A stretch of DNA of 64,000 bases from UBA4312 sp040266995 (GTDB taxonomy: Bacteria; Bacillota_I; Bacilli_A; Erysipelotrichales; Erysipelotrichaceae): the NCBI GenBank assembly GCA_040266995.1, contig JAWRHV010000001.1, positions 45,920-109,919 of the forward strand. The letters are read 5' to 3'. Position 1 is the stretch's first letter. Each line of letters begins with the position of its first letter. The position numbers were made by a program, and so were the translations under genes. Positions 17,509 through 26,067 of the stretch are shown in pieces. The notes beneath the pieces were generated by a model that saw only the letters and a list, made by a program, of their open reading frames with translations, did no database searches and was not told the DNA's origin.

Positions 17509-17797
17509 AAACAGAGTTCCTCCTCACCACAAAGATTTTTGTATTTAAATGTTGTTAAGATCATTCCATCAAGCATAGAAAAAGAATAAAGAAACGACGT
17601 ACAAGCTGCCTGAAATCCCGTACGCCGTTTTATGACACGCCTTATATTCGATATATCAACAGTATCATCTGTTTTCTTTGTGGAGGAATGAAATAACAGA
17701 TGTTGCCTATGTGACTGTTTTAGTATCTACTTGCCTTTTATGCTTGTTCTATCTAAATACATCGAATGATAATTATTATGATGCTGTGCGTGTCAAT
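17509..17797 (-). promoter_or_regulatory. Structured leader of the mgtC pair
   Basis: No protein gene is convincing in 17509-17902. On the minus strand a TTGACA (17797-17792) could be a -35 box. Downstream come hairpin CATCTGTT/AACAGATG (17702-17666), an intrinsic terminator (17630-17592) and the ribosome site. The apical loop of the first hairpin holds CATTCCTCCACAAAG (17690-17676). This is complementary, apart from a short bulge, to CTTTGTGG and GGAGGAA around the mgtC ribosome site (17534-17515). I looked for the M-box magnesium riboswitch core and did not find it. Confidence 0.55.
17575..17630 (-). terminator. Attenuator-like terminator in the mgtC leader
   Basis: AAACGGCGTAC and GTACGTCGTTT pair over 11 positions (one G-T) around 17 bases. 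CTTTATTCTTTTTCT follows on the minus strand. It lies between the likely promoter and mgtC. Confidence 0.65.
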
Positions 17798-17902
17798 CGA
17801 TCAAATTCTCTTCCTACTTTCCTTAGGAATATCGTTGAAAACAATGATCGAATTCCTACTATAAAAATACCATTCAATTGATTGAAATGCAATATGTGAC
17901 AA

Positions 17903-18355
17903 TTAAATCAGATCTAACATATTTTTCGGATTCTCTGCTGGTTTCACTTTACTATAAGCTTGTGCGATCATTCCCTGCTCATCGATCAGATACGTTGTTC
18001 GCACAACGCCCATCGTCACTCTTCCATACATTTTCTTTTCTTTCCAGACATCGTATGCCTGGATCACTTCTTTATCCGGATCCGACAACAGCGGAAAGGG
18101 CAGCCCATACTTCGTTTCAAAATTCTTATGCGACTTCACACTATCCTTACTGACTCCCAGTACAACCGCCCCTTTTTCGATAAAATCCGGATACAGCTCT
18201 TTAAATGAACATGCTTGTTTTGTACAACCCGCAGTGTTATCCCTCGGATAAAAATACAAAATAACCTTTTTCCCCAGGTAATCCTTTAGGGAATGCATCG
18301 TTCCATTTTGATCCGATAATGTAAAATCCGGTGCTTTTGTTCCTGTCTTTAACAT
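17903..18355 (-). CDS. bcp: Thiol peroxidase (peroxiredoxin, Bcp/PrxQ type)
   Basis: Reduces hydroperoxides with electrons from thioredoxin. The peroxidatic site is DNTAGCTKQACSFKELY, with Cys44-type peroxidatic and Cys49-type resolving residues five apart as in the two-cysteine PrxQ group; an Ala replaces the usual Pro in TPGC. FPLLSDPDKEV and GRVTMGVVRTTYLID are family blocks. At 150 residues the length is standard. The start overlaps the 3' end of the M48 protease gene by 7 nt, so translation is probably coupled. Confidence 0.93.
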   Translation of the reverse strand: MLKTGTKAPDFTLSDQNGTMHSLKDYLGKKVILYFYPRDNTAGCTKQACSFKELYPDFIEKGAVVLGVSKDSVKSHKNFETKYGLPFPLLSDPDKEVIQAYDVWKEKKMYGRVTMGVVRTTYLIDEQGMIAQAYSKVKPAENPKNMLDLI

Positions 18356-19638
18356 ATTTGTTCCTCCATAGCTCTCTCTATATATTCGATCCGATGGACC
18401 ATGCTCGGGTGGTCATATTTTAATACTTCCACAATCCGCGGGGGATTCAGATCCACCAGCTCATCATCCGATATCTTCTTAAACGTATCGATCAATTCTC
18501 TTCCATACCCCTCTTTGACCGCATTCATATCCGCTTCCTTTTCCTCGCGGCGGCTAATGGCGTTGAAATATACGGATAACACCATACTCACCGGTTCAAA
18601 GAATGTCATCATGACATACAAGACAAGATAATAATTTGTTTTCAGTGAACCAAAGGCATTCTGCACCCATGCGTTGCACTGCCATAAAATAGCCGGATGA
18701 CTGGCTACGCCAACCACCAGAAGAAAACCAAGGGCCAGAATTCCATATTTACTGTAATTATAGATATCTTTCTTGTGCTTCAGGTGACCGATCTCATGCG
18801 ATAAGACCGCATACAGTTCATTCTGTGCGTTTTCCAGAATAAAATTATCCGCAATCCCAAACATACGGAACCATAAAAGCTTCATAAGGAAGGCATTCTT
18901 GGAATTGGTCTTCTTGGACTCGTTATATACTTTGATACGTTTGACCTTTTTTTTCGAATCTTTCTGCAGTTCCATGATCCGCTGCCGTAATGGCCCGTCT
19001 TCCAGGTCGGTAAAGGTGTATTGTGCCATCAGTGCCACCATGCTTAATAAAGACAACACCAGCATGATCACAAAGCCAATGAGACCCAGTCCCACACACA
19101 ACAGAAACGTCTGTCCATACGTATAGGAAAACTGACCGGTCCAGCTGCTGATATGTTCACAGACAAAGGTTATAAATGATAGCACACAGACCGTAATCAG
19201 TGCATCCATGCCGGTATCGATCAAATAATCCTTCCAGAATTCTTTTTTCGTCCGTTTATTCAGACCGTATTTCTGTTCGATAAAAAATGTTCGATGATAG
19301 GCAAAGAATGCCGTAATCACCGCATTGATCACCAGCAGCAGCAATGCGGTTGTCCATGTCAGTGTATATACATTCGCCGTATGTTGATCCATCCATGCAT
19401 AAAAGGGCGAAAACAATACCAGAAGGTCTATACCCAAAGAAATCCCTTCCGACATATAATACGGCATCCTGCAATCCGTTTTATAATCAATAAATGTCTG
19501 ATACCTTGTTTCGTCATATACATCCGCCACACTGGCCGGTAAAGGCTTCCTACGCTGTTTCCACATACATTGATAGATCCAGACATCCAACGCCGTATGC
19601 AGCACCAGCAATAGCGCCATAAAAGTTTTTATTACCAT
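18349..19638 (-). CDS. M48-family membrane metallopeptidase (Ste24-like)
   Basis: Zinc endopeptidase embedded in the membrane, 429 residues. The zinc motif HEIGH is at residues 281-285 in YAVLSHEIGHLKH; the third ligand is expected in REEKEADMNAV about 80 residues later. Several hydrophobic helices lie before and after the motif. The block TNSKNAFLMKLLWFRMFGIADNFI before the zinc site resembles the substrate-proximal strand of CAAX protease 1 relatives. Bacteria lack prenylated substrates of the yeast kind, so the role is probably membrane protein quality control (inference). It precedes bcp in the same operon. Confidence 0.9.
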   Translation of the reverse strand: MVIKTFMALLLVLHTALDVWIYQCMWKQRRKPLPASVADVYDETRYQTFIDYKTDCRMPYYMSEGISLGIDLLVLFSPFYAWMDQHTANVYTLTWTTALLLLVINAVITAFFAYHRTFFIEQKYGLNKRTKKEFWKDYLIDTGMDALITVCVLSFITFVCEHISSWTGQFSYTYGQTFLLCVGLGLIGFVIMLVLSLLSMVALMAQYTFTDLEDGPLRQRIMELQKDSKKKVKRIKVYNESKKTNSKNAFLMKLLWFRMFGIADNFILENAQNELYAVLSHEIGHLKHKKDIYNYSKYGILALGFLLVVGVASHPAILWQCNAWVQNAFGSLKTNYYLVLYVMMTFFEPVSMVLSVYFNAISRREEKEADMNAVKEGYGRELIDTFKKISDDELVDLNPPRIVEVLKYDHPSMVHRIEYIERAMEEQIC

Positions 19639-19685
19639 GATCGTTCACTCCTGTTCCCTATTATACATGGATTCGGTAGCCATGT

Positions 19686-19710
19686 AAAAAGTCGGACTAA
19701 CGTCCGACTT
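19686..19710 (-). terminator. Terminator of xpaC-telA
   Basis: AAGTCGGAC and GTCCGACTT pair around four bases; TTTTTAC follows on the minus strand. Confidence 0.85.
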
Positions 19711-19714
19711 AATC

Positions 19715-20935
19715 TTAGTTTCGCTTGATATCCAGTAATTTCTGTTTCAGTTCGGCTTCCATCTCCATCATTTCTCTTTCCGCAGCGGCTCTCTTTTCTC
19801 GGCCCTCCTGCTGGATCTGCAGAACTTCATCAAATGTCTGGATCAATTTCTGGTTGGTATCTCTTAACGTTTCCATATCCACGATACCACGATTGGATTC
19901 TCTGGCCGTCTCCACGGTTGCCTGATGCAGCGCCTCTGCATTCTTACGCAGCAATTCATTGGTCATATTCGATACAGCCTGTTGCGCTTTCGCTGCCTGT
20001 GTTGCGTGATTCAAGCCCAGCGCGATGACCATTTGTGACTTCCATAGAGGAATTGTATTCACTAAGGTCGTCTGGATCTTATCGACCATGACAGTATTAC
20101 TGGACTGCAGAAGACGTAACTGCGGTGCTGTCTGGATCGAAAGCATACGGCTTAATTGCAGGTCATACAGCTTCTTTTCAAAACGATCACAGAAGGATAC
20201 AAGATCTCGGACAGCCTGGGCATCTTCCGGTAATCCCGATGCTTCCGCTTTTCTCTGCAACGCAGGAAGATCCTGGTTCCGAACTTCATTCAGCTTTTTC
20301 TTACCTGCTAAAATGTACATGGAAAGTTCCTTAAAATAAGTCGTATTGAGTTCATACATCTGATCCAGTAATGCCGTATCTTTTAACAATCGGATCTGAT
20401 GTTCTTCCAGACGGTCTGCTATCTTATCCACGTTGGCTTCCGCTTTGTCATATTTAACCTTCAAGGTTTCCATCTTTACCTTTCCTTTGTTGAAGAAGCC
20501 AAACACACCTTTTTTCTCATTATCCGGATCAAATTCCTTTAATTCCACAACGACATCCGATAACATATTTCCCACTTCACCCATATCCTTGGTTCTTACA
20601 TTATCCAATGCCTTCTCCGAGAAATCAGCCAGCTTTTTCTGCGCACCGGCACCAAACTGCAAAACCAGGTTTGTGTCGGTAATGTCAATGCGGTTGGCAA
20701 AGTCATCGATCATTCGCTGTTCTTCCGCTGAGAACTGGCTGATATCCACCTTGATATCGGATACGGAATCCACCGGCTGTACCTGGGTATTCATATGTGC
20801 CAGCATATCCGATGCACTTTCCTGTCCAAACGGATCCAATGTCAATGTTGGTGTAGGCGATGTCTTTGCTTCCTTGGCTGTTTCCATATCTGGAATCGGA
20901 GGTTGTTTTTGTTCATTGTCTAAATAATCACTCAT
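19715..20935 (-). CDS. telA: TelA-family toxic anion resistance protein
   Basis: Cytosolic, almost entirely helical protein of 406 residues, named after tellurite resistance but widely found in genomes with no such selection. Family blocks include RIDITDTNLVLQFGAGAQKKLADF, LDNVRTKDMGEVGNMLSDVV and WKSQMVIALGLNHATQAAKAQ, each seen in part. The N-terminus is acidic and disordered. It starts directly after xpaC (stop 20937), with AAGG 9 nt before its ATG inside the xpaC end. The telA/xpaC pairing is common in Bacillota and suggests one function at the envelope. Confidence 0.9.
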   Translation of the reverse strand: MSDYLDNEQKQPPIPDMETAKEAKTSPTPTLTLDPFGQESASDMLAHMNTQVQPVDSVSDIKVDISQFSAEEQRMIDDFANRIDITDTNLVLQFGAGAQKKLADFSEKALDNVRTKDMGEVGNMLSDVVVELKEFDPDNEKKGVFGFFNKGKVKMETLKVKYDKAEANVDKIADRLEEHQIRLLKDTALLDQMYELNTTYFKELSMYILAGKKKLNEVRNQDLPALQRKAEASGLPEDAQAVRDLVSFCDRFEKKLYDLQLSRMLSIQTAPQLRLLQSSNTVMVDKIQTTLVNTIPLWKSQMVIALGLNHATQAAKAQQAVSNMTNELLRKNAEALHQATVETARESNRGIVDMETLRDTNQKLIQTFDEVLQIQQEGREKRAAAEREMMEMEAELKQKLLDIKRN

Positions 20936-20936
20936 C

Positions 20937-22109
20937 TTACTTTACCTTCTCTTTCATTTTTTGGCCGGTCAAACCGTCCTTGGCTAATAGCGTATTCAAT
21001 ACGCTGATATCCGATGAAATATCCATCGAAGTATCCTGATATAAATCATCGAACAATTGCGAAAATGCATCGTTCAATGTGTCTAACGTTTCTTCAATCT
21101 CCCGTTTGGATCTGGAAATATTATCCCCTTCCATAGATCGGGAAGGCAAATTCTTATAGGATTCCAGTAACCGTACGGTTGTCGGCAGATAGTATTTGAT
21201 CATCTGCTCGACCTGCCCTGCATCTTCCGGATGCTCTTTTACGTGCTTGAAGATCTTGGACACGATATTTTCCAGACGATATAGTTTATTGGAAACATCC
21301 ATATTGGATATTTCGTTATTATATTGATGGATCTTGTCAATATACCGGTTCCCTTCGCGGATCACCTGCGAAACAGAAGCAGGCAGATCACTGTTCGTTT
21401 CACTATATTCCGCATCGATCGGTTCCTCTTTGACTGGTGTCGGCGGCAGATTCAAGCGGTTATAGGCTTCATCCGTAGTACAGAACATCTTCTTTTCCAC
21501 GATAAGATGGCCATGAGTAAACATGTTATCCACAATCATTTCCCTTAAATCGTTTATCGTAAACTCAACGGATCTTCCTGTAATGGTGGCCAGTTCCTTG
21601 ACCGTGCATGCATCCCGATCGCCCAAAACACTTAAATACAGCTGAAAACGCTCCATGCGTTCCTTTCCCCTGTTTCCCTTTCGGTACATCACACTTCCAT
21701 ATACCGCAATCGCCGCAAAGATAAAAACAGCCGGCAGGGAATCTATCAGGTCCGAAAGACCATCCACCAGGGAAGTAAACGCAATAAACAACGCAAAAAA
21801 GATTCCAATGGCGATCATGCTCATGCCACCGGAACGGTTGCTTTTGGACTCCCGCTTCAATGAAGTGATCTTCTTCTGATTGTATGCCTGCAGCTCCTGT
21901 TTCTTTTTGGGCATAAACTGCCGATTGATCTTATTCTTTTTCGATAAGGATGCAGACACATTCTGCATTGTTTGCCCGACAGCGCCGGTGGTATCCGCTA
22001 CGATCTGCTGGATCTGACTGCTCAGTTTACTATAATCCTGATTCTCGATCGCACCCTTTACCGACTCGCTGATTTCTTTTCCAATTTCAGACCAGTCTTT
22101 ATTCCTCAT
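20937..22109 (-). CDS. xpaC: XpaC-family membrane protein
   Basis: 390 residues, annotated in other genomes as 5-bromo-4-chloroindolyl phosphate hydrolysis protein. Two adjacent membrane helices (about residues 95-145, MSMIAIGIFFALFIAF and LPAVFIFAAIAVYGSVMY) are followed by a winged-helix-like segment (TVKELATITGRSVEFTINDL) and a helical C-terminal half with IREGNRYIDKIHQYNNEI. The first 80 residues are amphipathic and cytosolic. Its real biochemical role is not established. It is the first gene of the pair with telA; GAGG precedes the start. Confidence 0.85.
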   Translation of the reverse strand: MRNKDWSEIGKEISESVKGAIENQDYSKLSSQIQQIVADTTGAVGQTMQNVSASLSKKNKINRQFMPKKKQELQAYNQKKITSLKRESKSNRSGGMSMIAIGIFFALFIAFTSLVDGLSDLIDSLPAVFIFAAIAVYGSVMYRKGNRGKERMERFQLYLSVLGDRDACTVKELATITGRSVEFTINDLREMIVDNMFTHGHLIVEKKMFCTTDEAYNRLNLPPTPVKEEPIDAEYSETNSDLPASVSQVIREGNRYIDKIHQYNNEISNMDVSNKLYRLENIVSKIFKHVKEHPEDAGQVEQMIKYYLPTTVRLLESYKNLPSRSMEGDNISRSKREIEETLDTLNDAFSQLFDDLYQDTSMDISSDISVLNTLLAKDGLTGQKMKEKVK

Positions 22110-22181
22110 TGATATCCTCTTTCACTCTGAATAAAGTATATCATTTTTGTCACTACTTTATTACTATTTTAACCATAATTT

Positions 22182-22370
22182 TTAACGAAGACAGGCCCGG
22201 AAACAAGCAAATCCACTGTGCATACTTTGATCCTGATACATTTCCAAGGCTTCATATCCTTGTTGTATAGCTCCTTTCATCGTATCATGATACGCCCAGC
22301 ATCCCGGCAGCCCGGTAAATGTGACAATATAATGTCCATATTTTTCCTGTATAACCATTTCTATTTCCAT
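22182..22370 (-). CDS. Orphan HicB-like small protein
   Basis: 62 residues. The strand-turn-helix run YIVTFTGLPGCWAYHDTMKG followed by AIQQGYEALEMY matches the partial RNase-H-like fold of HicB antitoxins (pattern: V-F-LPGC-GDT-EA). No hicA toxin lies on either side, and the C-terminus (HSGFACFRACLR) lacks the DNA-binding extension. The ribosome site is weak, with GGGG almost touching the first ATG. It may be a solitary HicB-like domain or a remnant. Coding status is moderately supported by conserved residues. Confidence 0.5.
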   Translation of the reverse strand: MEIEMVIQEKYGHYIVTFTGLPGCWAYHDTMKGAIQQGYEALEMYQDQSMHSGFACFRACLR

Positions 22371-22411
22371 ATCCCCAATATAGACCTATATCTGACATGA
22401 ATGATGGCAAT

Positions 22412-22437
22412 AAAAAAAGACTGCAATCTGCTTGCAG
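22412..22437 (-). terminator. Terminator of pfp
   Basis: CTGCAA and TTGCAG pair around five bases; a run of seven T follows on the minus strand. Confidence 0.75.
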
Positions 22438-22456
22438 CCTTTGTAAGTCTTTCTTA

Positions 22457-24118
22457 TTATTCGCCTTTTTCCAAAGCCAGTGTACGTGTTGTGATATCAC
22501 ATACATCGGATGGTCCATAGTACTGAATAGCACCTGGATACAGATAACATGTTTCCACAGCCCATTGTTCACGGTGTGCTTCAAAGAATTTGAATGGTTT
22601 ACCATCCAGTTCAACCAACGCCTTGCGGATAACCGGTTTGTCTTCTCCATGTCTTCTTTCCATGTTCATCATCTTTGTGATCGGCATACCACCAGCTACC
22701 CAGTCTTCAGCCGGTTTAGACAAATTGGAAATCTTTGACAAATAGCCAGTATAACCATATTGGATCAACATGAATGCGTTATATCCTAAGGAATAACAAT
22801 AGTCCGCATCAAAGTTCGAAGGGAATGCACATCTTCCTTCATAACCGAAGAAATGATGCTGGGCACTGAATTTTCCATTGAACAGACCCGCTTCTTTTCT
22901 TTCATTCAGCTTAGCAGCTACCATAGCAGAGAACAGTTTTTCAGATTCAATCAAAGAAACCTGTACATTTCCATGAGGGTCTCTTTCTAAGAATAATTGC
23001 TGCTGGATCGTTTCCGGTAAGATGGCAAATACACCCATCGATTCTTTTGTCAGCCCTTTTTCGATAAATGCATACTTATCGGCCCATGTTGGTAATTCAT
23101 TAAATTCATCGGCTTTGCTTCCTGCCAGTAATTCATTGATTTCAGCAATCAATACAGAGAATTCCGGTACGAATTCAACAATACCTTCCGGAATGATCGC
23201 TACACCGAAGTTCATTCCCTTAGCAGCTCTGGCAGCTACAGAATCGGCAATATAATCCGCTATCTGCGATAAAGACATTTTCTTAGCGGCTACTTCTTCA
23301 CCGATCAAGCAGATGTTCGGCTGTGTTTCCAAAGCGGCTTCCAAAGCCACATGAGAAGCAGAACGACCCATCACCTTGATAAAGTGCCAGTATTTCTTAG
23401 CAGAGTTGGCATCTCTTTCAATGTTTCCGATCAGCTCACTATATGTCTTCGTTGCGGTATCAAAACCAAAAGAACATTCGATATCTTCGTTCTTCAGATC
23501 GCCATCGATGGTTTTCGGGCATCCGATAACCTGTACGCCTGTATGATGAGCGGCGAAGTATTCAGCTAAAACAGCTGCATTGGTGTTGGAGTCATCTCCA
23601 CCGATGATTACGATAGCCGTAATGCCATGTTTTTTACATACCTCAGCGGCAACCGCAAACTGATCTTCTGTTTCCAGCTTCGTACGACCGGATCCGATAA
23701 TGTCAAATCCACCGGTATTTCTGAACTGATCGATGTATTCGTCATCAAATACCAGGTAATCATCTTCCAATAATCCGCTAGGTCCCCCTTTAAAACCATA
23801 CAAAACATTCTCTTTATTGGTCGCTTTTAAGGCATCATAAAGACCACATACAACGTTGTGTCCACCCGGGGCCTGGCCACCGGAAAGGATGACACCAACA
23901 ACCTGTTTTTTCGCTTCAGATACGTTCTGTCCCTTGGCAAATACGATCTCCTTTTTTCCATATGTGTTCGGGAACAGAGCCTTGATCTGCTCCTGGTCTG
24001 CCACACTTTGCGTTTCCTGTCCTTCATTGACACAGATTTCCGCAATCCCATGTCTCAGCATGCCAGGCAGTTTCGGTTCATACTGAAGTCTCTGTTTCTG
24101 TAATGGTGAAATATTCAT
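22457..24118 (-). CDS. pfp: PPi-dependent phosphofructokinase, long form
   Basis: Diphosphate--fructose-6-phosphate 1-phosphotransferase, a reversible glycolytic step that uses pyrophosphate instead of ATP. At 553 residues it is the long, plant-beta-like class. The diphosphate signature GGDDSNTNA has Asp where ATP enzymes have Gly. TIDGDLKN carries the catalytic Asp, and MGRSASHVALE contacts fructose 6-phosphate. GGQAPGGHNVV is the first loop. AGGAGG precedes the start. It is single-gene, with its own terminator. Use of PPi would raise ATP yield, which fits a fermenter that also cleaves cellobiose by phosphorolysis. Confidence 0.95.
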   Translation of the reverse strand: MNISPLQKQRLQYEPKLPGMLRHGIAEICVNEGQETQSVADQEQIKALFPNTYGKKEIVFAKGQNVSEAKKQVVGVILSGGQAPGGHNVVCGLYDALKATNKENVLYGFKGGPSGLLEDDYLVFDDEYIDQFRNTGGFDIIGSGRTKLETEDQFAVAAEVCKKHGITAIVIIGGDDSNTNAAVLAEYFAAHHTGVQVIGCPKTIDGDLKNEDIECSFGFDTATKTYSELIGNIERDANSAKKYWHFIKVMGRSASHVALEAALETQPNICLIGEEVAAKKMSLSQIADYIADSVAARAAKGMNFGVAIIPEGIVEFVPEFSVLIAEINELLAGSKADEFNELPTWADKYAFIEKGLTKESMGVFAILPETIQQQLFLERDPHGNVQVSLIESEKLFSAMVAAKLNERKEAGLFNGKFSAQHHFFGYEGRCAFPSNFDADYCYSLGYNAFMLIQYGYTGYLSKISNLSKPAEDWVAGGMPITKMMNMERRHGEDKPVIRKALVELDGKPFKFFEAHREQWAVETCYLYPGAIQYYGPSDVCDITTRTLALEKGE

Positions 24119-24174
24119 TATAGTTCCTCCTTGTTGTCTCTATCATTATAACAAATCTGAATCCATATAGTTCT

Positions 24175-24202
24175 AAAAAAGACAGATTTTTTCAAATCTG
24201 TC
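24175..24202 (-). terminator. Terminator of the ABC-F gene
   Basis: GACAGATTT and AAATCTGTC pair around four bases; a T run follows on the minus strand. Confidence 0.85.
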
Positions 24203-24207
24203 CTCTT

Positions 24208-26067
24208 CTATTCCATTTGTTCCATTTTTTCTTCCCATTCACTTAAATAAGCATTAATTTCATTATGCTTCTGGTCGATCTGCTCATTCAGTTTTTCCAT
24301 CTCGCGAAAATCCTGATAGTATTCCGGCTCATAGCGCAGATTGCGCAGTTCTTCAAGCTCCGCTTCCGCTTTTTCCAACAAAGCCTCCAATTTCGTGATC
24401 CGATTCTTTAATGCCTTATGATCAGCATGGGCCGTTTTTGAAGAAGATACAGGCGCGATGGAAGAAGTTTCCTCCGGCATCTGGCCGCTCTGCTTATACA
24501 TGAGGTATTCATCATAGCCAAACGGATACACATGGCATTCCTGTCCGATTTCCAGAATATGGGTTGCCATCTTTTTCAAAAACATACGGTCATGGCTGAC
24601 AAATAAAATCGTGCCGTCATAATCCTGCAACGACTGTTCCAAAGCTTCCTTGGACGGAATATCCAGATGGTTGGTCGGTTCATCCAAAATCAGCATATTA
24701 TCGTGATCCATCATCAGACAAGCCAAGGCCAGACGAACACGTTCCCCACCGGATAAAGAAGCTACATCTTTAAACACATCATCCTGGGTAAATAGAAAAC
24801 CAGCCAGCGTATTGCGGATTTCTGTCTGTGTTGCCATGGGATTTCGATCCCATAGCTCATCGATGACGGTTTTATTCGATATTTTCTGCGCACTCTCCTG
24901 GTCAAAATACCCCACATCGATCTGATGTCCCCAGGTAAAAGAACCCGAAATCGGTTCCATCTGACGCACCAGCGTTTTCACCAAAGTACTTTTGCCGATG
25001 CCGTTTGGTCCCACGATGGCCATTCGATCTTTGGCATGCACGGAAACATTCACTTCACACAGAACCTCATCGTACCCGATCTTCAAATGCTCTGCCTCCA
25101 GGACATCATTGCCCCCTTTTCGATAGGCATAGAACCGGGCTTTCATCATGGAGCTGTCGGCTTTCACATCCCGTATACGCTCCATGCGATCCAGGTATTT
25201 TTGTTTACTTTTGGCAAAGCTTGCTTTGTTTTTCTTATAACGGAACTTTTCAATGAGCGCTTCCAGCCTATCGATCTCTTTTTGCTGGCGAAGATACGCC
25301 TCATGATTTTTCTGCAAATATTCTTCTTTATCTTTCAGATACTTGGAATAGTTTCCTACATATCGTGTCGTTCGACCGAATTCGATCTCTACGATTTCAT
25401 CCACCACATGATCCAGGAACATACGGTCGTGGCTGACCAGAATGACCGCAAACGGATAGGCTTTCAAATATCCTTCCAACCATTCGATAGACTCAATATC
25501 CAGATGGTTGGTCGGTTCATCGAGCAAAAGTATATCCGGTTTGCTCAAAAGCAGCTTCACTAACGCAATCCGCGTTTTTTGTCCCGAGCTGAACTGCGAC
25601 AACGGTTTATTCAGATCCTCTTCTGTAAACTGAAAATGAAAGAATACACTTCGTAGTTCCGTGTCATATCCATAGCCGTTATAAAGTTCAAACTCATTCT
25701 GCAGTTTGGCATATTTATCCAGCTGGTTTTGACCGGGATCCTGTTTGAGAACCTCCTCCTGCTCACGCAGAGACTGTTCTAACTGACGGACTTTGTCAAA
25801 CGCTTTTAAAAGCTCATCATATACCGTGATATCTTGATCCACAAAAGAAATCTGAGAAAGATAGCCGACCTGCAGACCACTGGCCAGAACCCTCGATCCC
25901 TGATCCATGGTTTCCGAACCATCGATGATCTTCAATAAGGTTGTTTTTCCACAGCCGTTTTTCCCGACCAGAGCTACTTTTTCTTTCGCGCGTATCTGCA
26001 AAGAAGCACCGGACAAAACATCCTGTGCTCCATATGATTTATATATATTACTTACTGTTAGCTTCAA
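24208..26067 (-). CDS. ABC-F family ATPase (ribosome-associated)
   Basis: Soluble protein with two nucleotide-binding domains in one chain and no membrane helices; ABC-F proteins act on the ribosome as translation factors or antibiotic protection proteins. Walker A motifs are GKNGCGKTTLLK and GPNGIGKSTLVK. Signatures are FSSGQKTRIAL and LSGGERVRLAL. Both Walker B parts read DEPTNHLDI. The linker (about 240-310) is a long charged coiled coil, and a second coiled coil ends the protein, as in Uup/YdiF. I prefer TTG 26067 with AAGG 8 nt upstream; GTG 26076 is possible. The start lies inside the end of the upstream gene. Resistance function cannot be inferred. Confidence 0.92.
   Translation of the reverse strand: MKLTVSNIYKSYGAQDVLSGASLQIRAKEKVALVGKNGCGKTTLLKIIDGSETMDQGSRVLASGLQVGYLSQISFVDQDITVYDELLKAFDKVRQLEQSLREQEEVLKQDPGQNQLDKYAKLQNEFELYNGYGYDTELRSVFFHFQFTEEDLNKPLSQFSSGQKTRIALVKLLLSKPDILLLDEPTNHLDIESIEWLEGYLKAYPFAVILVSHDRMFLDHVVDEIVEIEFGRTTRYVGNYSKYLKDKEEYLQKNHEAYLRQQKEIDRLEALIEKFRYKKNKASFAKSKQKYLDRMERIRDVKADSSMMKARFYAYRKGGNDVLEAEHLKIGYDEVLCEVNVSVHAKDRMAIVGPNGIGKSTLVKTLVRQMEPISGSFTWGHQIDVGYFDQESAQKISNKTVIDELWDRNPMATQTEIRNTLAGFLFTQDDVFKDVASLSGGERVRLALACLMMDHDNMLILDEPTNHLDIPSKEALEQSLQDYDGTILFVSHDRMFLKKMATHILEIGQECHVYPFGYDEYLMYKQSGQMPEETSSIAPVSSSKTAHADHKALKNRITKLEALLEKAEAELEELRNLRYEPEYYQDFREMEKLNEQIDQKHNEINAYLSEWEEKMEQME

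Noticed and set aside
17509..17797. M-box magnesium riboswitch ahead of mgtC
   Set aside because: The conserved M-box core is not present on the minus strand; only a terminator and an anti-ribosome-site loop are.
17678..17881. Plus-strand open frame of 67 residues upstream of mgtC
   Set aside because: TTG start, no ribosome site, no recognisable features, and it runs antisense to the structured mgtC leader.
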